Notes: a model not told the origin generated them from the letters alone. DNA of 64,000 nt from CAVSVP01 sp963731125 (GCA_963731125.1 CAVSVP010000007.1:682001-746000), one strand, 5' to 3'; shown: positions 18,877 through 31,954, numbered from the stretch's first letter. Numbers and translations are program-made.

Positions 18877-19781
18877 GGTAGTGTTTTAGCTTTGTTGTTT
18901 TTATAAAATAATCAACTATCATATTTTGAATTCAAGATGTCAAGTTAGCAGAATTTAAACTCAGAAATTTATTATGGTATTAGAACCAATTAAATGCCCA
19001 AGTTGCGGTGGTATCGATGTTGGTAAACATGGAAAAACGACCAATGGAAAACAACGCTTTCTTTGCAAAGAAAGCGACTGCGAAGAAAAGACATTTATTC
19101 GAGATTATTCAGAGAAAGGTCGCTTGCCAGAAGTCAAGCGAAAAATCATTGAGATGGCCGTAAACGGGAGCGGCATTCGTGAGACGGCCCGGGTATTGGA
19201 TATAAGTACAGCGACGGTAATTAATGAATTAAAAAAAAAGGAACCTGAATTGCAATCGGTGAATCAGGCCATTTTAGATATACACTCGCCTGAGCAGATT
19301 GTTGTGGATATTATAAAAATAGATGAAAATCATGAGGTTAATGATCAAGAAATAGAGGTTGAAATGGATGAAATGTGGAGTTATGTGGGAAGTAAAGCGA
19401 ATCAAAGATGGCTATGGCATGCCATAGATCGAGCCACTGGCGACGTGCTGGCTTATGTATTCGGGCGCCGCAAGGATGAGGTCTTTCTTAAATTAAAGGA
19501 TTTATTGGAACCGTTTGGAATCACCCGTTTTTACACCGACGATTGGGGTTCTTATGGGCGTTATCTAGATCCTGAAAAGCATGTTATCGGGAAACGGAAC
19601 ACGCAGAAGATAGAGCGGAAACATTTAACGCTACGTACCCGTATTAAGCGGCTCGTCCGCAAAACCATTTGCTTCTCGAAATCAAAACAAATGCCCGATA
19701 TCGTCATCGGGTTGTTTGTGAATCGTTATGAGTTTGGCATCCCTATTTAAAATCTATAAACAACAAAGTTAAAACACTACC
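18877..19781 (+). mobile_element. IS1-family element with single-frame transposase (905 bp)
   Basis: The ends are a near-perfect inverted repeat: GGTAGTGTTTTAGCTTTGTT at the left and GGTAGTGTTTTAACTTTGTT read inward from the right. The flanking bases differ (AGCCTCAC left, CGTTCGAT right), so there is no target duplication; together with the missing transposase tail on the left this points to a deletion next to the element. The element carries one complete transposase gene. Confidence 0.88.
18974..19750 (+). CDS. IS1-family transposase (single open frame)
   Basis: The 258-residue protein starts with a zinc-finger-like segment (IKCPSCGGIDVGKHGK, then RFLCKESDCEEKTF) and a helix-turn-helix (GSGIRETARVLDISTATVINELKK), followed by a DDE domain. 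Likely catalytic acids are in VEMDEMWSYVG, RFYTDDWGSYGRY and TQKIERKHLTLRTR. Classical IS1 makes its transposase by a -1 frameshift between insA and insB'; here both parts are in one frame, as in the single-ORF subgroup of the family. Frame and ends are intact, so it may be mobile. Confidence 0.92.
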   Translation: MVLEPIKCPSCGGIDVGKHGKTTNGKQRFLCKESDCEEKTFIRDYSEKGRLPEVKRKIIEMAVNGSGIRETARVLDISTATVINELKKKEPELQSVNQAILDIHSPEQIVVDIIKIDENHEVNDQEIEVEMDEMWSYVGSKANQRWLWHAIDRATGDVLAYVFGRRKDEVFLKLKDLLEPFGITRFYTDDWGSYGRYLDPEKHVIGKRNTQKIERKHLTLRTRIKRLVRKTICFSKSKQMPDIVIGLFVNRYEFGIPI

Positions 19782-20857
19782 CGTTCGATGAAGTAGCGCT
19801 GGCATTTCCACCACGCCAGTTGTGCCAGTGGCGTGTCCGCGGCGGCATGACACAGGGCATAGCGGTAGCGGTCGATAGCCTCTTCACGCATCACCAGCCA
19901 TTCTTCCACGGCGTGGCCCTCCTGGACGATCCAGACGCGGCGCGCGGCAAAGCGTTCGTTCAGCTCACCCCGTTCGGTTGCGCGAACCCGAAGCCGCTGC
20001 CAGTCCATGGTCTCACGTAGGCTATCCGCGCGTACCGGTTCCCCCGAGAGCACCTGTACCCGGGTCGGCTGTCTTCCTCGCTTACCGTGGCGTGCCGGGA
20101 GACCGAGCGTCGGCTGTGTCAGGTACACGGTGGTATCAGCCGGTATCTCGGCCATATACCGCCGGTTCGCCTGTCGCACCTGGGCCCGCAGCCAGCCACT
20201 ACGTCCATACAGGCTATCAAAGCCGACGATCTCGAATGGCAGACCGCCCGTGATGACCTCTGCAATCCCGTCCCAGGCCAATGCCACCTTGGTTTTGAAG
20301 CGCAGCGACTCCGGAATGCCCAGTCGCTGACGCCGTTTCTCGTAGCTGGCTTCAAACCATGCTTCCGGCAGAAACAGCTTGCCCGTGAGCCAGGTCCAAA
20401 ATCCCGCCGCCACCGTGAGGTTCACATAGCTCAACAACACCCCCACTTGGCTCGTCTCGACTTTGCCGCGCCGCCCGTTATATTGTTTGGCCGCTCCCGC
20501 ACTGGCCTCGCCCGCCTTCTCCTCGGCGCTTTCGTCTACCAACAACACCCCGCCACGGGTCAGCTCCGGCGTGGCTTTCACTTCCTCTTGCACCTGCCGG
20601 TAGACCGCCTCGGCCGACCACGGAGAATGGCTCATGAAGTGCTGGAGGTTTTGCCCTTCAACACCCGTCTCGTGGCCTATTCCGCTATAGTGTCGGTTCC
20701 CCTCCATGCGCAGCAGCCCGCTCAGGTAATGCCGCGCGTAGGCGTTGCCGTCTCGGGTTTGGGTCTCGAAACAGCTCCGGTAGCGATCCCAACACTCATG
20801 CAGCCGCTGTCCCAGCGTGTGGATCGCTTCGGGCATAAGGCCCCACCGACGTCCCAA
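19769..20857 (-). pseudogene. IS701-type transposase, C-terminus deleted by the IS1 copy
   Basis: The readable 362 residues contain the first DDE acid in GGVLLVDESAEEKAG and the second in IVGFDSLYGRSGW. The frame ends in CQRYFIERVVF, where the last residues and the TAA stop come from the inverted repeat of the inserted IS1 element. The Y-x-x-IE-R segment normally carries the catalytic Glu and is followed by roughly 80 more residues, which are missing here. The protein is therefore truncated just after its third catalytic residue and is unlikely to work. Confidence 0.88.
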
Positions 20858-20941
20858 CTCTTTTTTGTCATCATCGCTTTTCTACAAAAAATCATTATGA
20901 TACAAACTCACTCGGCAGTTGGGTAATGTGACATTGTCAAG

Positions 20942-21096
20942 TTCAATAGTTCGGACAGTTTTTAGCATAAAAAATCAATCACTTATCACTGAAAATCGAA
21001 TTAAATCAAACTTAGGCCCTACGCTGAGTTGCATTTAATTCCGTAAGTGTTTGATTCGTCGTTCTGAAACCATCTAAAACTGTCCGAAGTATTGAA
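20942..21096. repeat. MITE-like element (155 bp) upstream of the rrn operon
   Basis: The two ends are an inverted repeat of about 23 bp: TTCAATAGTTCGGACAGTTT at the left and, read inward from the right, TTCAATACTTCGGACAGTTT, each followed by (T)TAG. The interior is A+T-rich, has no coding capacity, and contains a second inner inverted repeat around AATCAAAC/GTTTGATT, so it folds well. The same end sequence occurs at 29889 as the terminus of a broken transposase element, its probable source of transposase. Its left end abuts the right end of the IS701-type element. Confidence 0.78.
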
Positions 21097-21243
21097 GTTA
21101 CTCATCGAAAAAAAATTAACCATGGTTCAAACGGCCCCCTGCTCAAAGTACCAGTTTTCTGTGGAACACATCGTCTTTTCATTTGTTTAGGCCTTTTGAG
21201 TGTCACTTTGATTTAAACCGTGCCAAAAATTAGCTAAAGATTA

Positions 21244-21271
21244 TTGACACTCCTATGGGAGTCGCTATAAT
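21244..21271 (+). promoter_or_regulatory. rrn operon promoter
   Basis: A consensus -35 hexamer TTGACA (21244-21249) and consensus -10 hexamer TATAAT (21266-21271) are separated by 16 bp, followed by a G+C-rich discriminator (GGCGGGTC). This is the pattern of a strong, growth-rate-controlled rRNA promoter. It lies about 240 bases upstream of the 16S 5' end and 148 bases downstream of the MITE. Confidence 0.88.
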
Positions 21272-21366
21272 GGCGGGTCTTTGCGGGAAGCGAGGGATGC
21301 GGAGGGCTTGCCAAGGGGGTGAGGAAGTGTATAATGGACTGTCTAACCAGCCGCTGAGCTGGTGGT

Positions 21367-21378
21367 GTTCTTTAACAA
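21367..21378 (+). promoter_or_regulatory. Leader boxA antitermination site
   Basis: The sequence GTTCTTTAACAA matches the rRNA boxA consensus bound by NusB-NusE (S10), which prevents Rho-dependent termination in rRNA operons. It lies in the leader about 95 bases after the promoter. A second copy occurs in the 16S-23S spacer. Confidence 0.85.
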
Positions 21379-21380
21379 GC

Positions 21381-21412
21381 GAATTAGGTAGTTTGTGTGG
21401 GTGCTTACGTTG
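21381..21412 (+). other. 5' strand of the 16S processing stem
   Basis: This leader segment (beginning GAATTAGGTAGTTTGTGTGG) is complementary over about 30 bases, with a few mismatches, to 23063-23093 downstream of the 16S gene. The paired strands form the long stalk that RNase III cuts to release pre-16S rRNA. Confidence 0.8.
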
Positions 21413-21510
21413 ACGTTGACGTGAGATGGCGAAGTGTTGCCCTGGTGCGAGCGAAGCACGGGGTGGCGCTTGGCGAAGGAACAGCAATCGGTTGCGATTG
21501 CACAGGTTAG

Positions 21511-23049
<1,539 letters not shown>

Positions 23050-23062
23050 ACGAGAGAAAGCG

Positions 23063-23093
23063 CGACGTGAGCGCCCACACAAGCTACCTAATT
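23063..23093 (+). other. 3' strand of the 16S processing stem
   Basis: This segment, about 14 bases after the mature 16S 3' end, pairs with 21381-21412 (CGACGTGAGCGCCCACACAA against the leader strand). It completes the pre-16S stalk. Confidence 0.8.
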
Positions 23094-23109
23094 TGAGAGT
23101 GCCGAGCTT

Positions 23110-23186
<77 letters not shown>

Positions 23187-23188
23187 TT

Positions 23189-23261
23189 GGGGCCATAGCT
23201 CAGTCGGGAGAGCACCTGCTTTGCAAGCAGGGGGTCGGCGGTTCGAGCCCGCCTGGCTCCA
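23189..23261 (+). tRNA. tRNA-Ala (TGC), CCA not encoded
   Basis: A 73-base cloverleaf beginning GGGGCCATAGCTCAGTCGGG, anticodon TGC in the loop TTTGCAA. The acceptor stem GGGGCCA/TGGCTCC includes the G3-U70 wobble pair that AlaRS recognises. After the discriminator A the genome reads GCA rather than CCA, so the CCA end must be added by tRNA nucleotidyltransferase. It starts two bases after tRNA-Ile. Confidence 0.95.
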
Positions 23262-23316
23262 GCAGATGACTGAGCGCAGGGTAAACCAAGCGCAAGGTTG
23301 CGCCGTTGCGTGACCG

Positions 23317-23328
23317 GTTCTTTAACAA
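23317..23328 (+). promoter_or_regulatory. Spacer boxA antitermination site
   Basis: GTTCTTTAACAA repeats the leader boxA exactly, about 100 bases before the 23S gene, the normal position for re-loading the rRNA antitermination complex. Confidence 0.83.
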
Positions 23329-23332
23329 ACGA

Positions 23333-23350
23333 GCAAGTGAAGTAGGTGTA
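23333..23350 (+). other. 5' strand of the 23S processing stem
   Basis: GCAAGTGAAGTAGGTGTA is complementary, with small mismatches, to 26377-26395 beyond the 23S 3' end, forming the RNase III-cleaved pre-23S stalk. Confidence 0.75.
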
Positions 23351-23428
23351 CACAGCATCAGCGCAAGCTGAGCTAAGAAGTGGCATTCGCGTAGCGAGCG
23401 TGTAACTTCAGAAGGTTTGGGGTTATAT

Positions 23429-26321
<2,893 letters not shown>

Positions 26322-26376
26322 ATAACACCCAAGCCTTTTGCAACACCACGTTAGGCAATGCCACGTACCTACGTGC

Positions 26377-26395
26377 TACACCCCGCTTCACTTGC
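26377..26395 (+). other. 3' strand of the 23S processing stem
   Basis: TACACCCCGCTTCACTTGC pairs with 23333-23350 and completes the pre-23S stalk. Confidence 0.75.
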
Positions 26396-26397
26396 CG

Positions 26398-26421
26398 CCC
26401 ACGCCCCACCCGGGGCGTGGG
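26398..26421 (+). other. Strong hairpin in the 23S-5S spacer
   Basis: A perfect 10-bp G+C stem (CCCACGCCCC / GGGGCGTGGG) with a four-base loop lies 16 bases before the 5S gene. Without a U-tract it is more likely an RNA processing hairpin than a terminator. Confidence 0.6.
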
Positions 26422-26436
26422 GCCCTTCCCTTTACA

Positions 26437-26553
26437 GCCTGGCGGCCATAGCGAGACGGTACCACCCGATCCCATCCCGAACTCGGTCGTGAAACGCCTC
26501 AGCGCCTATGATAGTGTGGGGCTTCCCCATGCGAAAGTCGGTCACCGCCAGGC
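26437..26553 (+). rRNA. rrf: 5S ribosomal RNA
   Basis: A 117-base gene whose ends GCCTGGCGGC and GCCGCCAGGC-like (ACCGCCAGGC) form helix I. It contains the conserved ACCCGATCCCATCCCGAACTCGG loop region. It is followed directly by TTTTATTT, which with the closing helix may act as the operon terminator. Confidence 0.95.
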
Positions 26554-26620
26554 TTTTATTTACTCTTCGAATTTTTGATTTTCTTCGTTCCCTGCTCTCC
26601 CCGTAGATTTAAATTCTTAT

Positions 26621-26821
26621 CTATAATCGGGCAAGTTGTTCTTTTCGCTCTATAAGAAGAGCTCGATATGCTCGACTAAGGGCATGTTCATAAGCACAAT
26701 CTCCGGTCTCCCCCATTTCATTCAAGCGTGCTTCAAAGAAAGCAATTTCCTGCCGCAAATAATCTGCTGCTGTACAATCGCCCAGCTTTCGCTTTGTTCC
26801 GACAGTGATTCCGCAGTGCAT
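26621..26821 (-). CDS. Small hypothetical protein (66 aa)
   Basis: The predicted product is a short, highly charged, helical protein (YLRQEIAFFEARLNEMGETG, then CAYEHALSRAYRALLIERKE) without a signal peptide or membrane segment. The even helix pattern and lack of rare codons favour a real gene, but I do not recognise a family. It lies between the rrn operon and nadC on the minus strand, about 100 bases downstream of nadC, so it could be co-transcribed with it. Confidence 0.5.
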   Translation of the reverse strand: MHCGITVGTKRKLGDCTAADYLRQEIAFFEARLNEMGETGDCAYEHALSRAYRALLIERKEQLARL

Positions 26822-26919
26822 AAATCTCTTCTCCGAGGCGTTGATATCTTGCTCATAAAAATGAGCTTAATCAGTTACCGTGACAGTACGATGACAGCTG
26901 CGTTACCAGTCAATGGCAA

Positions 26920-27759
26920 CTATAGAGTTTTGAAGCGCATGGATAGATCAACAGCACGTACATCCTTAGTAATTCCACCCACGGAAATATAATCTACCCC
27001 AGTTTCAGCGATCGCTTGTACCGTTTCCAAGCTGACGTTGCCGGAAACTTCTAGTTTTACGTGACCAGCAGTAATGGCGACCGCTCGACGCATTGTTTCC
27101 AGCCCAAAATTATCGAGCATAATGACGTCAGGCTGAATATGTAAGGCTTCTTCTAGTTCAGAAAGATTTTCTACTTCCACTTCTATAGTAACGCCTGGAT
27201 TAAGTTCTCGGGCTTTGACTATAGCCTGCGTAATAGAACCAGCAGCAAGAATGTGATTTTCCTTAATAAGAATGGCATCGAATAAACCCATACGGTGATT
27301 TTTGCACCCGCCGCAGCGCACCGCGTATTTTTGGGCTTGGCGTAGGCCAGGAAGCGTCTTGCGGGTGTCTAACACCGTTGCTTCGGTACCAGCCACGGCA
27401 TCAGCGTAGCGTCTTGCTAAAGTAGCGGTTCCAGATAAAAGCTGTAAGAAATTCAGAGCCGTACGTTCGCCTGTGAGCAGGGAACGGGCTGGGCCACTGA
27501 GGTGACATAGCACTTGATTGGTTGCAATCTGGTCGCCGTCGCTATTTTGCCAGTGTATCCAAATGCTGGAATCCAACTGGCGGAAGACCTCATTAAACCA
27601 GGGAATGCCGCACAGCACGGCTGCTTCACGGCTGATAACGGTGGCTTCCGAGTAACTGTGTGCAGGAACAAGGTTCGCTGTCAGATCACCACTAGCGACG
27701 TCTTCGGTTAGGGCGTTGACGACGGATGATCGTAAATCAATAGGCAGTATTTCTGTCAT
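26920..27759 (-). CDS. nadC: Nicotinate-nucleotide pyrophosphorylase (quinolinate phosphoribosyltransferase)
   Basis: NadC converts quinolinate and PRPP to nicotinate mononucleotide, CO2 and pyrophosphate in de novo NAD synthesis. At 279 residues it has normal length. Seen motifs: EDVASGDLTANLVP near the N-terminus, LLSGTATLARRYADAV, LDTRKTLPGLRQAQKYAVRCGGCKNHRMGLFDAILIKENH (substrate-binding Arg/Lys/His residues), and the C-terminal VDYISVGGITKDVRAVDLSMRF phosphate-binding end. A GGAAG site precedes the ATG at 27759. nadA and nadB are not nearby. Confidence 0.96.
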   Translation of the reverse strand: MTEILPIDLRSSVVNALTEDVASGDLTANLVPAHSYSEATVISREAAVLCGIPWFNEVFRQLDSSIWIHWQNSDGDQIATNQVLCHLSGPARSLLTGERTALNFLQLLSGTATLARRYADAVAGTEATVLDTRKTLPGLRQAQKYAVRCGGCKNHRMGLFDAILIKENHILAAGSITQAIVKARELNPGVTIEVEVENLSELEEALHIQPDVIMLDNFGLETMRRAVAITAGHVKLEVSGNVSLETVQAIAETGVDYISVGGITKDVRAVDLSMRFKTL

Positions 27760-27848
27760 TTTTCTTCCGAATAGCTGAAAGTGCGTATTTCGTAAGCTAA
27801 ATTACGTAACCTAACATTAAGATGTTGATTTGTTTTCAACAAAGCTAA

Positions 27849-28280
27849 TTAGAAGGGCTTTAGCGTGGCTAACAGAACAATGGCGATCAAGAATAACACG
27901 GGAACTTCATTGAACCAGCGGAACCATACATGGCTATGGTGGTTGCGATCATGCTTAAAAGCCAGCAGTAATTTGCCGCACCACAGGTGATAGCCCACCA
28001 GCAGGACGATTAGCAACAGCTTGGCGTGCAGCCATCCTGTCTTGAGATAGACTACATAGATAGGCGTCAAGAGCATCCATAGGCCAAACATAAGAGTGAG
28101 AATGGCACCTGGCGTCATAATCCCAAAGAACAGCTTGCGTTCCATTATCTTGAAGCGTTCGCTGCCAATGACATCTTCGCTCATGGAGTGATAAACATAC
28201 AGCCGCGGAAGGTAGAACAAGCCAGCAAACCAGGTGACCATAAAGATTAGGTGTAACGCCTTAAGAAGAAGAGGAAACAT
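27849..28280 (-). CDS. hemJ: Protoporphyrinogen IX oxidase HemJ
   Basis: HemJ is an inner-membrane enzyme oxidising protoporphyrinogen IX to protoporphyrin IX in heme synthesis, replacing HemG/HemY. The start was set at ATG 28280 (MFPLLLKALHLIFMVTWFAG); upstream in-frame codons add 12 unlike residues. The 143-residue protein has four hydrophobic helices. The conserved His is in KALHLIFM, FYLPRLYVYH follows the first helix, and a conserved Lys/Leu pair appears in WLHAKLLLIVLLVGYH. It stands alone between nadC and clcA. Confidence 0.9.
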   Translation of the reverse strand: MFPLLLKALHLIFMVTWFAGLFYLPRLYVYHSMSEDVIGSERFKIMERKLFFGIMTPGAILTLMFGLWMLLTPIYVVYLKTGWLHAKLLLIVLLVGYHLWCGKLLLAFKHDRNHHSHVWFRWFNEVPVLFLIAIVLLATLKPF

Positions 28281-28563
28281 AAAAATATCCTGTATGGTAA
28301 CGGGATGACACGACACTCTGCGCTCTTGAAAGAAACTATAGTGCCAGCCATATGAATTGATGCCGATAATTTTATTACAATCGTTGTTTACTAACGATTT
28401 GAAGCCTTGTAACCAGTATCAGGTCATTTGACCGGCACTATAATAATCGGGCAGAAGATTATTTGCTTTTTTAAAACTGCAATGAAAACAGCGGCTTTTT
28501 AGAGAAAAATGCTGCTTAGTTGTTAAGAGCAAACAAGCAAGCAATAGAAATAACAAGAAGGCA

Positions 28564-29859
28564 TTATTTCTGGGATCGAGTACCAAGATAATTTTCTGCC
28601 ATAGCCTCATAGATTGGTTTATGGCAAATGAGCCGTGAAGTTCCCGCAGCGATAAAAGCGGTGGCCATGAGAGGAATAATCATTTTTTGGTTGTCTACCA
28701 TTTCGATCACAATTACAAACGTCGTGACCGGAGCCTGAACTACACCCGAGAAATAAGCGACCATACCTAAAATAATGATTGCTTTAGCAGGAATGTGGGG
28801 AAGCAGGTATGCTAAATCGGCGCCGAAGCCGGCACCTGTGGCTAACGCGGGCGCAAAGATTCCGCCAGGTATACCGCTCAAATACGAAGCTAAACTGGCT
28901 AACATCTTGAGGATGGGAAAAAATGGAGACATTTTACCGCTACCGGTGATAATTTGCTTAGCTTCTAAATAGCCTGTACCGTAGATTAAATTGCCGGACA
29001 GAAGACCGACAATTGCCACTATTAGTCCACACAGCCCAGCTACCCATAAAGGGTGGCGTTTCGTCAATGGAGTGAGAATACGTTTGCCCCAGATCAGCGT
29101 AGAACTGAAGACACCTCCTCCTAAGCCACCGATGAGTCCGCATATCGGTACCGCCAGCCATGCTCCATCCAAAGTAAGCATTGCGTCAGTGGTACCGAAA
29201 TAGTCATAGTCCCCTAGTACTACTAATGCGATAAGACCGGCTATGATCACTGCGGTGACAACAATGCTGCTGGTGCGCCGATCAAATGCTCGGCTCATTT
29301 CCTCTACGGTGAACACGATCCCCGCCAAAGGTGTATTAAAGGCAGCGGCAATGCCTGCTGCTCCGCCCGCCAAAATAAGCCCACGCTTAATGTAATGGGT
29401 AGGAAAGTTGGCTAGCCGCCCTAGACCATACATAATTGCTGCGCCAACGTGTACCGTGGGCCCTTCACGGCCAACAGATGCACCCACAGCCAAGCCCAAC
29501 AAAGTCAGCACAATCTTGCCTAAACCAATGCGCATGGATAACATTTCGCGCTTTATGGAGTGATTATCATGGGCACGCAGTGCAGCAATGGCCTGCGGAA
29601 TACCACTTCCTTCGGCTCCTCGGAAAAAAGTCTGAGTTAACCAGGCGATCAACAACAATCCAGCTGGCGTGATAAGTAAAGGTAGGTAGGGCGAAATTTC
29701 CAACAAATGGTCGAAGAATTTGCTGGCATGGTCGCTGAGTACAGCAAACAGGGTGGAGGTAATGCCTACCGCTACGGCGCCGCCCCAAAACACCAAGCGG
29801 AGTTTCCAATGAGCTCGAGAGAACAGTCTATGTTTGGAGCGACGAATGGATCTTAGCAT
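28564..29859 (-). CDS. clcA: Voltage-gated/antiporter-type chloride channel ClcA
   Basis: This inner-membrane CLC-family protein exchanges chloride for protons. The 431-residue product has about ten or more hydrophobic helices and the selectivity-filter motifs in the expected order: GSGIPQAIAAL (around residue 86), VGREGPTVHVGAAI (around 130), and GGIFAPALATGAGFGADLAYL (around 335). The glutamate of GREGP corresponds to the gating glutamate. No C-terminal CBS domains are present. Only 29 bases separate its start codon from the end of a mobile-element fragment at 29889, so its original promoter has probably been displaced. Confidence 0.93.
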   Translation of the reverse strand: MLRSIRRSKHRLFSRAHWKLRLVFWGGAVAVGITSTLFAVLSDHASKFFDHLLEISPYLPLLITPAGLLLIAWLTQTFFRGAEGSGIPQAIAALRAHDNHSIKREMLSMRIGLGKIVLTLLGLAVGASVGREGPTVHVGAAIMYGLGRLANFPTHYIKRGLILAGGAAGIAAAFNTPLAGIVFTVEEMSRAFDRRTSSIVVTAVIIAGLIALVVLGDYDYFGTTDAMLTLDGAWLAVPICGLIGGLGGGVFSSTLIWGKRILTPLTKRHPLWVAGLCGLIVAIVGLLSGNLIYGTGYLEAKQIITGSGKMSPFFPILKMLASLASYLSGIPGGIFAPALATGAGFGADLAYLLPHIPAKAIIILGMVAYFSGVVQAPVTTFVIVIEMVDNQKMIIPLMATAFIAAGTSRLICHKPIYEAMAENYLGTRSQK

Positions 29860-29888
29860 TGCTTAATCTTTATTAATCATCTTGACAA

Positions 29889-30366
29889 TCAATACTTCGG
29901 ACACTTTTAGCTAAGGGGTAGCCGCACGAATCATGATCTTCTAAGGTTGAGTTGCCAGACTTAACCTAAGAAGGGGGAATGATCCATGCGACTGCTGGAA
30001 AGTGTACTGGCTAGGCTGACAAATACCAAGCGCCCCCAGCGCAAGTTTTTTGGCCATCTGCTGGGGTTAATGTTGATGCTGCCGGGTCCAATGACGTTTC
30101 GTAATTTAAGTCGCTATAGTGCCTACCATGAAAAGAGCTTTGCGCGGTGGTTGGCCCGGGAGTTTGACTGGGTAGAGTTGAACTACGCGGCGATAACGCA
30201 GGTCGTGCCGACGCAGCACGAACAGGCGCTGGTGATGGATGCCAGTTTTATTGCTAAAAGTGGCCAGTACACCTATGGGGTGGACCGATTCTGGAATGGC
30301 TGCGCCGGTCACGCCGAGAAAGGTTTAGCGATTTCGGTGTTGGCCTGGCTGGACGTGACGGCTAAT
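29889..30366 (+). mobile_element. Left part of a broken IS with ends matching the MITE
   Basis: The left terminus TCAATACTTCGGACACTTTTAG (first 20: TCAATACTTCGGACACTTTT) is nearly the same as both ends of the 155-bp MITE upstream of the rrn operon. A transposase gene begins at 29986 and is cut off around 30366 by the adjacent IS66-type segment. No matching right end was found within the window. Confidence 0.75.
29986..30366 (+). pseudogene. Transposase N-terminal fragment (IS4/IS701-like DDE clan)
   Basis: About 127 residues remain: MRLLESVLARLTNTKRPQRK, HLLGLMLMLPGPMTFRNLSRY, SFARWLAREFDWVELNY, and the first DDE acid in ALVMDASFIAKSGQYTYGVDRFWNG. After LDVTANQ the reading frame passes into the end of an IS66-type element and terminates by chance at 30498. 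The missing half includes the second and third catalytic residues, so this copy is dead. The RBS AAGGGGGAA lies upstream of the ATG. Confidence 0.8.
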
Positions 30367-30386
30367 CAAGGTATCCTCTCTAAATT

Positions 30387-31954
30387 TCATGGCGGATCAG
30401 GACACGTATGCAGTTCAGCTTTGCTCTTTTCCCTGATCAACTGCGCCAGTGAAGGCAGCTCAAATTTCCCACTCACCCGATCATGGATGTCGTCATAAGC
30501 ACTGACGCCGAGTTTCTTCGCCGTTTGCACCAGGGTCATGAAGGTGTCTTTAGCCTGGGTGCCAGCTTTGGATTTGGTGTGCAGACTGACATCCCTGACC
30601 CGTGCTTGCGCGCGGGCACCCAACTCGGCGTCATTGTTATGCAAGGGCAACTCCGGATGACGCAACACCGCCAAGAGGGCCTCTTTTTTTGCGTGGGTTT
30701 TGGCGATTCGGTCGTCGAGCTCGGCGTAATCGGTTCGGGTTGAGAATAACCGGTCGAACGCCTCGGACAGCCTGTCTGCCTCGGCCGGTGTCGGGGTTTG
30801 TTTAAACTCGAGGAGTTGGCCGTAGAAGGCCCAATAGTCTTGGCGAAAGCGCTCCCCTGGTTCTCGATGCCCGGGTACGATGGGATTGAGCTTTTTATCG
30901 TGCCGACCGTCATGCACCCAGCACAGCGCCAACTCTTCGGTGAGCCGCTTAAATTGCGCGGCATCATCGCACCGCAACAGTTTGACCACCGGGAGCTCGG
31001 TCTCCTGATGATAGGCGGCGATCGCGGCGGCTTCGAGAAGGCGGCGGCGCTGTTGGGGACCGGGCTGTAACTCCTCCAACCGCTTGGTGATCTGCTCTTC
31101 GGTTAACGGTTGGTCTTTCTCCAGGCTCTCCACGCGGGCGATGAGCTTCCGGGAGAGACCCAATGGCTCGAGCAACTCCAGCGTTTCGCTATTGAACAGA
31201 AAACGACGGGGAGCAAAATTCCTCAGCACGTCCAACACGCTCAGACGGTCTTTGCGTTCGGTCGTGAAATAGGCGGTATACCACGGATTACAGACGACCT
31301 GAGTAGAGTGGTTTTCACCGTTGACCCGCGCACTGGTGTCATCGATCTGCTGATAGTCCCCGCATTCCAGCGCTGTCCGATAGAGCTCGTCCTTTTCGCG
31401 GTGAAAGACCGCTGGCGGATCAGTCAACCAACTCGATAGATAACCCGCCGAGATGCGCACGTTGAAATTCTGCAGAAACTCCAAGATCTTCGGTTCCGAC
31501 AGGTTACAGACAGGCTTCATCGTCGGAATCAGCGATCTGATGCCCGCACCGAATTCCCCCTTCACCTCTTCCGGTAACGCCCCTCGATAAGTCTTCCGTT
31601 GCGACGGCGAATAATACACCGCACGGCGGTATTCCACATTGTCCGAGATCATTTTCAGGTTCTGAACCATGACGCTTTCATACCCCTTGAGGATGGCATC
31701 TTCGGGGAGTTCATCACCATTCACCGGGCACTCCTGCACCCGGTCGATGTTGATCCGATCGCGTTTCGACTCCCGCTGGTGTTCTCTTCGGTCTCGCTTC
31801 CCTTGCTTTCCCGAGGCCTCCTTGCGCTCTTGTTCCGAAGACAGGTCATCACGCTTTCGGCTTTTCCCCTTGATTGCCGGTTGGCCTTGTTCGCCTTTCA
31901 AGCGGTTGCTTTCGTCTTTGAGCTTTTGCTGTTCCTCACGACTTGGAAAGTGAG
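30387..31954 (-). pseudogene. IS66-type transposase, N-terminus cut at the group II intron
   Basis: From the stop at 30387 the frame is open for over 520 recognisable residues: a charged linker (EEQQKLKDESNRLKGEQGQP), then the IS66-like DDE core with QIDDTSARVNGENHSTQVVC, LSVLDVLRNF, ALCWVHDGRHDKKLNP and LPLHNNDAELGARAQARVRD. Similarity starts only at about position 31950; further upstream the frame runs into the group II intron (31955 onwards) and encodes unrelated residues. The first 50 or so residues normally present are missing. Usual IS66 accessory genes tnpA/tnpB are not seen. Confidence 0.8.

Larger units (their letters stand above)
18851..20942 (-). mobile_element. IS701-type element, disrupted by an IS1-family insertion
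   Basis: The outer ends are a 19-bp perfect inverted repeat, ACTTGACAATGTCACATTA at 18851-18869 and its complement at 20924-20942. Inside lie 26 bases of left end, the IS1-family element (18877-19781), then a 3'-truncated IS701-type transposase gene. Because only a handful of bases remain between the left inverted repeat and the IS1 copy, the 3' end of the transposase has been deleted, most likely by IS1-mediated adjacent deletion. No clear target duplication flanks the outer ends. Confidence 0.82.

Noticed and set aside
20087..20926. Long plus-strand open frame opposite the IS701-type transposase
   Set aside because: It overlaps the well-supported DDE gene along its whole length; composition is that of a shadow frame.
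28419..28610. 63-residue hydrophobic open frame overlapping the clcA 3' end
   Set aside because: It overlaps clcA in another frame, lacks a ribosome-binding site, and owes its hydrophobicity to A+T-rich sequence.
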